The notes under the pieces were generated by a model. It was not told the origin of the DNA and made no database searches. It saw nothing but the letters and a program-made list of their open reading frames with translations. Below are positions 1 through 5,629 of a stretch of DNA of 13,873 bases, in pieces (the stretch's first letter is position 1; the number at the start of each line of letters is the position of its first letter). The DNA is from a candidate division TA06 bacterium SM23_40 (lineage in GTDB: Bacteria; LJUI01; SM1-40): the NCBI GenBank assembly GCA_001303705.1, contig LJUI01000060.1, positions 1 to 13,873 of the forward strand, given 5' to 3'. The position numbers were made by a program, and so were the translations under genes.

Positions 1-164
1 AGCTTCAGATTTGCCGGCCGGCAGGGACCACAACTCGTGTTGGTGAAGAGCTCTCCCAGAACGATCCTCTGTGCAGCCATCGAGCTGGTTGGGACCGCGA
101 AGAGGCTCAGTACAACGATCGCAACGACAGAATTCGCGTACATCGGCAGTCTTCGAGATGCCAC
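1..164 (-). CDS. Secreted thioredoxin-fold protein (CGPC), N-terminal part, cut by the left edge
   Basis: The minus strand reads from a GTG at 164-162 without a stop to the window edge, giving 54 residues. Residues 1-31 form a clear signal peptide: a basic start with two arginines at 4-5, a hydrophobic core at about 13-24 (VVAIVVLSLFAV), and a small-residue cleavage region ending SSMAA before Gln32. The mature part begins RIVLGELFTNTSCGPCRPAN, with a CxxC pair at Cys45 and Cys48 in a thioredoxin-like beta-strand/active-site context. An AAGGAG ribosome site at 179-174 lies 9 nt upstream of the GTG; an internal ATG at 143-141 would leave a shorter n-region and has no good ribosome site. The family resembles Omp28-like/redoxin proteins that act outside the cytoplasm in thiol-disulfide chemistry. 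The exact substrate cannot be told, and the rest of the domain lies outside the window. It is divergent from thiC. Confidence 0.8.
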   Translation of the reverse strand, partial: MASRRLPMYANSVVAIVVLSLFAVPTSSMAAQRIVLGELFTNTSCGPCRPANLK

Positions 165-173
165 GTTCGAGTT

Positions 174-179
174 CTCCTT
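174..179 (-). promoter_or_regulatory. Ribosome binding site AAGGAG deciding the GTG start of the secreted thioredoxin
   Basis: On the minus strand AAGGAG ends 9 nt before the GTG at 164-162. The in-frame ATG 21 nt further on has only a weak purine stretch, so the GTG is preferred. It also adds the two arginines expected in the signal-peptide n-region. Confidence 0.6.
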
Positions 180-278
180 GTTACTGGACCCCACCTCACT
201 GCCCACGAGAAGATGTTTCTTACACAGGGGCACGTGGGCCGTGTCGTCAGCCCTGTGCGTCGTTCTAGTTGCCTTTGC

Positions 279-306
279 ATTGCACCCAAAATGGACAGTC
301 TGTCAA
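279..306 (-). promoter_or_regulatory. Candidate sigma70-type promoter for the leftward secreted thioredoxin gene
   Basis: On the minus strand a perfect TTGACA (306-301) is followed after 16 nt by TGCAAT (284-279), a 4/6 match to the -10 consensus. Transcription would start near 272, leaving a leader of about 108 nt before the GTG at 164. Position and direction fit the leftward gene. This is a sequence match only, and the sigma factor of this organism is unknown. Confidence 0.45.
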
Positions 307-606
307 TGAGCATCTCTAGCGGCGAGACGGGTGTGGGGTAGCGCACTCCGTTCGCGTACTGTCAGGACGCATCATAGACCATGAGTCGTACGCCGGCCTG
401 GCATGACCTCCCGGGCAGGGCACCCAGATGCAGCTTCCGGAGGCAGAGGACTCTCTAAGCTGGGTCAGCACAGTAGACTACCCGGATCCGTGCTATCGAG
501 AACGTAGTTCTGGCTGAGTTGGCTCATTTTGCGCACCGTCACGCGGGCGGGGCCGGATTTGTGGAGCCACTGGAGAGCCACAACGGGCACACTACCCAAA
601 ATTGCG

Positions 607-635
607 TTGACAAGGCATTCGGGGTATGTTAAATT
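607..635 (+). promoter_or_regulatory. Candidate sigma70-type promoter with extended -10 for thiC
   Basis: TTGACA at 607-612, a 17-nt spacer, then TAAATT at 630-635. TGT immediately before it (627-629) matches an extended -10 element. The local sequence is AT-rich compared with its surroundings. Transcription would start near 642, giving a leader of only about 33 nt with the ribosome site GGAGGG at 665-670. Such a short leader leaves no room for a TPP aptamer, so if this promoter is the real one, thiC is not riboswitch-controlled from it. Confidence 0.6.
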
Positions 636-674
636 TATGGTGGTTAATAATATACAGGATATGCGGAGGGAAGG

Positions 675-1967
675 ATGGTGCATATAACGACAAGCAAGGG
701 AACGACTTTGGATGTCGTGCGCGCCGTGGCCGAGGCTGAAGGTGTCGATCTCGTCAAACTCGAGGCTGAAGTAGCAAAGGGAACCGTCGTCATCCTGAGG
801 AATCCCCGCCATAGAAATGTGAAGCCCATCGGTATCGGTAAGGGGCTCAGAACTAAGATCAACGCGAACATCGGTTCTTCACCGGACAACGCGGATCTCG
901 ATCTGGAAGTGGCGAAGTTGCGCGCGGCCATCGAGGCGGGCGCGGACACGGTCATGGATCTCTCGGTGGGCGGCGACATCGACAAGATACGGCGGGCGAT
1001 CATCGAAGCCTCCGAGGTCCCAGTAGGGACCGTTCCGATCTATCAGGCCGCCGTCGAGGCAGTGCGACAGGGGCGGGCCGCCCCTGAGATGTCGGGCGAC
1101 GATATGTTCCGGGCGATCGAGAAGCACGGTGAGGATGGAGTCGACTTCGTCACCGTACACTGCGGCGTGACGAGGGAGAGCGTGGGTCGTCTCAAGCGGG
1201 ACAAGCGGATCGCTAAGGTGGTCAGTCGGGGCGGGGCGATCCTCGTAGAGTGGATGGTATTGCACGACCGGGAGAACCCGCTGTACGAGGAATACGATCG
1301 GCTCCTGGAGATCGCCAGGAGCTACGATATGACGCTCAGCCTGGGCGACGGGCTCCGGCCTGGTTCGCTGGCCGACGCGTCAGATCGTTCCCAGATACAG
1401 GAATTGCTCGTCATCGGAGAACTCGTCGAACGTGCGCGGGAGCGCGGGATCCAGGTCATAGTAGAAGGGCCTGGACATGTCCCGCTCGATCAGATAGAAG
1501 CGAACGTCTTCCTGGAGAAGCGTGCCTGCCGTGAGGCACCATTCTATGTGCTCGGCCCTCTCGTCACCGATGTAGCCTGCGGCCACGATCACATCGCCGG
1601 GGCGATCGGCGGCGCGGTGGCGGCCGCGGCAGGGGCGGATTTTCTGTGCTATGTCACCCCTTCAGAACATCTGCGGCTGCCGACGGTCGACGATGTTCGG
1701 GAGGGTGTGGTGGCGTCGCGCATCGCGGCCCATGCGGGTGATCTGGCGAAAGGTGTTGCTGGTGCCTGGGATCGGGATCTGGAGATGTCCCGTATGCGAC
1801 GGAAACTCGACTGGGAAGGCATGTTCAGGCTGGCTATCGATCCCGACCGCGCGCGGGCGCTGCGCGAGGCCAGCCCGGCGTCGGAGAGCGACGTCTGCAC
1901 TATGTGCGGAGAATACTGCGCCGTGAAGAAGATGGCACCGCTCTTCGAGGACGGGCCCGATCTGTGA
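675..1967 (+). CDS. thiC: Phosphomethylpyrimidine synthase ThiC (short form)
   Basis: ThiC is a cytoplasmic radical-SAM enzyme that rearranges aminoimidazole ribotide to hydroxymethylpyrimidine phosphate for thiamine. The 430-residue protein has family landmarks in order: NANIGSS (about 63-69), GTVPIYQA, ENPLYEEYD, LSLGDGLRPGSLADASD, EGPGHVPLDQIEAN, TPSEHLRLP, and a C-terminal cysteine motif CTMCGEYC with Cys408, Cys411 and Cys415. His268 (EGPGH) and His332 (TPSEH) are the likely second-metal ligands. It belongs to the short class (about 430 residues, versus over 600 for E. coli ThiC). The start is ATG at 675 with GGAGGG 4 nt before it. Two oddities: the cysteine spacing is CX2CX3C rather than the long-form CX2CX4C, and the usually conserved APGYDHI segment reads ACGHDHI. 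A ThiC paralogue making hydroxybenzimidazole (BzaF type) is the main alternative; no cobamide genes are nearby, so ThiC is preferred. Confidence 0.9.
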   Translation: MVHITTSKGTTLDVVRAVAEAEGVDLVKLEAEVAKGTVVILRNPRHRNVKPIGIGKGLRTKINANIGSSPDNADLDLEVAKLRAAIEAGADTVMDLSVGGDIDKIRRAIIEASEVPVGTVPIYQAAVEAVRQGRAAPEMSGDDMFRAIEKHGEDGVDFVTVHCGVTRESVGRLKRDKRIAKVVSRGGAILVEWMVLHDRENPLYEEYDRLLEIARSYDMTLSLGDGLRPGSLADASDRSQIQELLVIGELVERARERGIQVIVEGPGHVPLDQIEANVFLEKRACREAPFYVLGPLVTDVACGHDHIAGAIGGAVAAAAGADFLCYVTPSEHLRLPTVDDVREGVVASRIAAHAGDLAKGVAGAWDRDLEMSRMRRKLDWEGMFRLAIDPDRARALREASPASESDVCTMCGEYCAVKKMAPLFEDGPDL

Positions 1968-2087
1968 AGATCCCCAGGTAGCAAGAGCGGCACGGTTCGC
2001 CGAGTGGGTCCTTCGTCGTTGTGGTCGCGGGCGATCGACAGGAGGGATCCGGAGGGAGACAAACTTACACTTATCGGGGACGGCGAG

Positions 2088-3776
2088 ATGGGTCAGGCAA
2101 TGACGGAGGGGACTGGCACAAAGGTGCAGGAGGCGCCAGACGTTCGCGCGCCGCGCGGAACGACTATTTCCTGTAAGGGGTGGCACCAGGAAGCCGCCCT
2201 GCGAATGTTGATGAACAACCTCGATGCAGAGGTCGGCGAGAATCCGGGGGAACTCATAGTCTATGGCGGCTCCGGGAAGGCAGCGCGCAATTGGGAGGCG
2301 TACCACGCCATCGTCCGCTCGCTGCGGGAGCTCGGTGGCGATGAGACGCTCCTGATACAGTCCGGAAAGCCTGTGGGGGTCTTCCGTACCCAGGCCGAAG
2401 CACCTCGTGTGCTGATTGCGAACTCGCTCCTCGTCCCTGCGTGGGCGACCGGAGACCACTTCCGGTACCTGGAGGGGATGGGGCTGATGATGTACGGGCA
2501 GATGACCGCTGGCAGCTGGATCTACATCGGGACTCAGGGCATTCTCCAGGGAACATACGAGACGCTGTCTGCTTGTGCGCGCAAACACTTCGGCGGCTCC
2601 CTGAAAGGCAGGTTCGTGCTCACTGCGGGAATGGGTGGTATGGGTGGGGCGCAGCCCCTTGCGGTGACGATGAACGAGGGGGTATGCATTGACGTCGAGG
2701 TCGATCCTGCACGCATCAAGAGACGGCTTGACAGCGGCTATTGCGAGATGATGGTCGAGAGCCTCGATGAGGCGCTGCGCCTCAAGGATGAGGCGGTCGC
2801 CAAGAAGATACCGCGGTCGATCGGTCTGGTGGGGAATGCCAGCGAGGTCCATCCTCGTCTCGTAGAGGTGGGGGAAATACCTGATGTGCTCACTGATCAG
2901 ACGTCCGCACACGATGAGCTGAACGGGTACATTCCCGGGGGGATGAGTCTGGAGCAGGCGCTCGAACTGCGCGCAAGGGATCCGGAGCAGTACATCGAGC
3001 GTGCGTACGAATCGATGGCCCGCCAGATGCGCGCCATGCTCGAGATGCAGCAGAAGGGGGCTCGTGCGTTCGATTACGGCAACAACCTGCGCGGACAGGC
3101 ACAGAAGGGCGGTGTGGCGGAGGCATTCGATATTCCCGGGTTTGTCCCCGAATATATCAGGCCCCTTTTCTGTTTGGGCAAGGGGCCGTTCCGCTGGGCA
3201 GCTCTGTCCGGCGATCCTCAGGATATCGCAAGGACCGATGAGGTCGTGCTCAAGGAATTCCCCGAGGACGAGGCCCTGGGCCGGTGGATCCGGCTTGCGA
3301 GCGAACGGGTTCGGTATCAGGGGCTTCCCGCCAGGATATGCTGGCTGGGGTATGGAGAGCGGGCTCGGTTCGGTGAATTGATAAATGACATGGTGAAGCG
3401 CGGCCAGATAGCGGCTCCCATCGTCATCGGGCGCGACCATCTCGACACAGGATCGGTTGCCTCGCCCAATCGTGAGACCGAGGGGATGCTCGACGGGTCG
3501 GATGCCGTCGCCGACTGGCCGATTCTGAATGCACTGCTCAATGCCGTCTCTGGTGCGTCGTGGGTTTCGGTGCACCACGGCGGGGGCGTCGGCATCGGGA
3601 ACTCGATTCATGCCGGGCAGGTCATCGTGGCGGACGGCACTGCGGAGATGGCGAGACGGCTCGAGCGAGTCCTGACGAACGATCCGGGAACCGGCATAGC
3701 GCGGCACGCCGATGCCGGATATCCTGAAGCTATTGAATCAGCGAAGCGCATGGGCGTGAAGATCCCCATGCTCTGA
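2088..3776 (+). CDS. hutU: Urocanate hydratase (urocanase)
   Basis: Urocanase uses tightly bound NAD+ to hydrate urocanate to 4-imidazolone-5-propionate, the second step of histidine breakdown in the cytosol. From the ATG at 2088 the protein has 562 residues, close to E. coli (561). It begins matching the family at [20 protein letters not shown] and LRMLMNNLD. Landmarks are [14 protein letters not shown], the NAD-binding [10 protein letters not shown] (about 181-190), the active-site cysteine at about 418 in [40 protein letters not shown], and [12 protein letters not shown] near the end. A GTG at 2004 is in frame, but the 28 residues it adds have no family counterpart; GGGGA at 2076-2080 is well placed for 2088. 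The next ATG (2100) is also possible. It follows thiC by 120 bp and precedes hutI; hutH is absent from the window. Confidence 0.96.
   Translation: MGQAMTEGTGTKVQEAPDVRAPRGTTISCKGWHQEAALRMLMNNLDAEVGENPGELIVYGGSGKAARNWEAYHAIVRSLRELGGDETLLIQSGKPVGVFRTQAEAPRVLIANSLLVPAWATGDHFRYLEGMGLMMYGQMTAGSWIYIGTQGILQGTYETLSACARKHFGGSLKGRFVLTAGMGGMGGAQPLAVTMNEGVCIDVEVDPARIKRRLDSGYCEMMVESLDEALRLKDEAVAKKIPRSIGLVGNASEVHPRLVEVGEIPDVLTDQTSAHDELNGYIPGGMSLEQALELRARDPEQYIERAYESMARQMRAMLEMQQKGARAFDYGNNLRGQAQKGGVAEAFDIPGFVPEYIRPLFCLGKGPFRWAALSGDPQDIARTDEVVLKEFPEDEALGRWIRLASERVRYQGLPARICWLGYGERARFGELINDMVKRGQIAAPIVIGRDHLDTGSVASPNRETEGMLDGSDAVADWPILNALLNAVSGASWVSVHHGGGVGIGNSIHAGQVIVADGTAEMARRLERVLTNDPGTGIARHADAGYPEAIESAKRMGVKIPML
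2682..2696 (+). repeat. 15-bp exact repeat, copy 1 (inside hutU)
   Basis: GTATGCATTGACGTC occurs here within hutU, encoding part of VCIDVEV, and again at 3798-3812 just after hutU. Flanking sequence does not continue the match beyond one mismatch followed by AGG. Confidence 0.5.
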
Positions 3777-3788
3777 CCTGCCGTCAGA
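3772..3788 (+). other. 6-bp perfect hairpin across the hutU stop codon
   Basis: TCTGAC (3772-3777), loop CTGCC, GTCAGA (3783-3788). The stem contains the TGA stop. It is not followed by a U-run, so it is not a standard intrinsic terminator; it could be a 3'-end stabilising hairpin or chance. Confidence 0.3.
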
Positions 3789-4117
3789 ACCTTCTCTGTA
3801 TGCATTGACGTCAAGGCACCGCGCCAGCTCCGGCTGCCGTTCATCAACGCGGCCAGTCGCTCTTGAATAGTGACATCGACGGATCCGAGGGGGAGGATCG
3901 GGTCGGCATTCATTCTTCGGCAGCCGGTTCGGGCGCGATGCTTGCGGTTGTCAGGTTGCGCGCCCATCGTACACACCAGCGACCCGAATTACCGTCGGCG
4001 GAGGGACCGTGTGGGCTACCCTGGGAGGAAGGGAAGAAGCTCACGCGTCGCCGGTAGGTTGTCACCGTCCGGATCGCCACGGGATGCAGCGCGAAGGAAG
4101 TCGGCAGGGTCTCCAGA
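3777..4117. other. 341-bp gap between hutU and hutI, no gene recognised
   Basis: Several frames are open for 60-120 codons here on both strands, but their translations show no family resemblance and lack a consistent ribosome site, so I call no gene. The gap holds the second copy of the 15-bp repeat (3798-3812), a perfect 10-bp palindrome TTGACGTCAA (3805-3814), and the hairpin at the hutU stop. I found no good -35/-10 pair for hutI: TTGACG at 3805 and TTGTCA at 3948 both lack a -10 at the right distance. No riboswitch or tRNA signature was seen. The size and position would suit a hut regulator site or a decayed gene, but neither is demonstrated. Confidence 0.5.
3798..3812 (+). repeat. 15-bp exact repeat, copy 2 (after hutU), overlapping palindrome TTGACGTCAA
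   Basis: This is an exact copy of 2682-2696. In this copy the sequence continues into AA, completing the palindrome TTGACGTCAA at 3805-3814, which the hutU copy does not have. A 15-mer recurring in a 14-kb window by chance is uncommon but not extraordinary. Confidence 0.5.
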
Positions 4118-5515
4118 ATGGATAGAGACATGGCTAAAGGCAACGTCGAACTGCTAGTGGTTCACGCGAAGCAGCTCCTGACGCTCAGCTCAGACACGGA
4201 AGGTCCGCGTACCGGCCGCGATATGGAGTCTCTCGGGGTCATCGAGGACGGAGCCGTAGCGGTATCCGGTGAGAAGGTCGTGACAGTGGGGCCATCCGAA
4301 GTCGTCGTTCGATCGGTGCAGCTGGGGCGGGGCGCGCGCGTCATCGATGCCACAGACAAAGTGGTGATGCCCGGATTCATCGACTCCCATACCCATATCG
4401 TATTTGCCGGATCACGCGAGAAGGAGTTCGATCTCCGCATGCGCGGGGCGAGCTACCAGGAGATCGCTGATCAGGGGGGCGGGATCCGTGCGACAGTTCG
4501 AGCGACGCGGGAGGCCACTGAGGAGGAGCTTTTCGAGTCGGCATTTGAGCGGCTGGGGCGGATGCTGCGTTGGGGTACGACAACGGTCGAGACGAAGAGC
4601 GGATATGGCCTGACGACCGACGATGAACTTGCGATTCTACAGGTGATTGATGCGCTCGATGGCAATCAGTCCATCGATGTCCTGCCGACATTTCTCGGCG
4701 CCCACGAGGTCCCCGATGAATACCGCGATCGACGGGAGGCATTCATTACGCTCATCATCGAAGAGATGATTCCCTCTGTGGCCGAGGAAGGACTAGCCCG
4801 ATACTGTGATGTCTTCTGTGAGACCGGTGTCTTCGATCGGGCTGAATCGAAGCGGATCCTGGAGGCGGGTCTGCGCCACGGATTACGGCCCAAGATACAT
4901 GCAGATGAGCTCACCTCGTGTGGAGGTGCGGAGCTGGCGGCAGAGGTGTCCGCGCTCTCCGCCGATCATCTTATCTATCCCTCAGATGCAGGGATCGCGG
5001 CCCTGGCCGACAAGAAGGTTGTAGCCACGCTCCTTCCCGGCACATCGCTCTTCCTCAGGTCGCCATATGCACCTGCACGGAAACTGATCGAGCAGGGGGT
5101 CCCCGTGGCGCTTGCCACCGACCTCAATCCAGGCTCCTGCACTATCGAGGCGATGCCGATCACTATCGGCCTCGCCTGTCTCGGGCTCGAGATGACACCC
5201 GCCGAGGCGATCACCGCGGCGACAGTGAACGGAGCATACGCCCTCGGTCTAGCGGAGGAACTGGGCACTCTGGAGCAGGGGAAGCTCGCCGATCTCGTAG
5301 TCCACAATATGAACGACTATCGGCAGCTCCCGTATCGATTCTCTACGAATTCCGTGCATGCAGTGGTGAAGCGGGGGAGTGTGGTCGTGGGGGAGAGCAA
5401 CTGGATGCCTGTGCGCGCGGTCCGGAGGGAATTCGGCCTGAGGCCAGAGGAGGCGGGGGTCCCCGCCAGAGGCGTCGAGCCGAGGGATCGGGAGGGAGCA
5501 TTTCCTTCCCTGTGA
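4118..5515 (+). CDS. hutI: Imidazolonepropionase
   Basis: HutI is a metal-dependent amidohydrolase that opens 4-imidazolone-5-propionate to N-formimino-glutamate, the step after urocanase. The 465-residue protein shows the amidohydrolase metal sites in order: His91 and His93 in DSHTHIVFAG, His261 and Glu264 in KIHADEL, His284 in SADHL, and Asp335 in ATDLNPGSC. TKSGYGL, FLGAHEVP and LEQGKLADLVV are further HutI landmarks. Starts at 4118 and 4130 (both ATG) are close together; CAGGG at 4105-4109 fits the first. Family members are usually about 405-420 residues. Here the barrel and closing strand end near VVVGESNW, and about 35 further residues rich in Arg, Glu, Gly and Pro follow, with no obvious domain. 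Functionally it pairs with hutU upstream, although 341 bp separate them. Confidence 0.95.
   Translation: MDRDMAKGNVELLVVHAKQLLTLSSDTEGPRTGRDMESLGVIEDGAVAVSGEKVVTVGPSEVVVRSVQLGRGARVIDATDKVVMPGFIDSHTHIVFAGSREKEFDLRMRGASYQEIADQGGGIRATVRATREATEEELFESAFERLGRMLRWGTTTVETKSGYGLTTDDELAILQVIDALDGNQSIDVLPTFLGAHEVPDEYRDRREAFITLIIEEMIPSVAEEGLARYCDVFCETGVFDRAESKRILEAGLRHGLRPKIHADELTSCGGAELAAEVSALSADHLIYPSDAGIAALADKKVVATLLPGTSLFLRSPYAPARKLIEQGVPVALATDLNPGSCTIEAMPITIGLACLGLEMTPAEAITAATVNGAYALGLAEELGTLEQGKLADLVVHNMNDYRQLPYRFSTNSVHAVVKRGSVVVGESNWMPVRAVRREFGLRPEEAGVPARGVEPRDREGAFPSL
5490..5510 (+). other. 8-bp hairpin at the end of hutI
   Basis: GGGAGGGA (5490-5497), loop GCATT, TCCTTCCC (5503-5510), pairing fully with one G-U wobble. 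It lies just before the TGA at 5513-5515. No U-tract follows, so intrinsic termination is doubtful. It also encodes the last residues of the unusual HutI tail. Confidence 0.35.
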
Positions 5516-5629
5516 TCGGCCTAGGTGCTCTCGCTCGGAGGGAAGGTCGGTGCACATGGAGCCCGCGTTGGGAACGCCGGCCGGTTGAGGGTTGCGGTGC
5601 ATGAGTGACACGAGAGGGGGATTTCTACT

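Larger units (their letters stand above)
165..674. other. Divergent intergenic region between the secreted thioredoxin gene and thiC
   Basis: About 510 bp separate the two divergent starts. Apart from the two promoter candidates at its flanks (279-306 on the minus strand and 607-635 on the plus strand), I see no coding region with family resemblance and no tRNA. I specifically looked for the TPP riboswitch core (CTGAGA and the later CTGATCTGGATAATGCCAGC-type block) between the promoter and thiC and did not find it. A short direct repeat GAGCCAC occurs twice around 564-582. The central 300 bp (about 307-606) remain unexplained. Confidence 0.6.

Noticed and set aside
160-180. GTTCGAGTTC, similar to a tRNA T-loop
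   Set aside because: No pairing T-stem, acceptor stem or anticodon arm could be built around it.
37-309. Plus-strand open frame of 90 codons near the left edge
   Set aside because: The opposite strand carries a signal peptide and CGPC thioredoxin motif over the same bases; the plus frame has no family resemblance or ribosome site.
1662-3707. Minus-strand open frame of 681 codons opposite thiC and hutU
   Set aside because: It lies antisense to two clearly conserved enzymes; its translation is Arg/His/Pro-rich without a recognisable domain, as expected for a GC-rich shadow frame.
3805-3833. TTGACG as a -35 box for hutI
   Set aside because: The position 17 nt downstream reads CTCCGG, which is not a -10 element, and hutI starts almost 300 bp away.
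3863-4157. Small plus-strand ORFs in the hutU-hutI gap
   Set aside because: Overlapping frames of 64 and 95 codons, no convincing ribosome site or homology, and one runs into hutI in a different frame.
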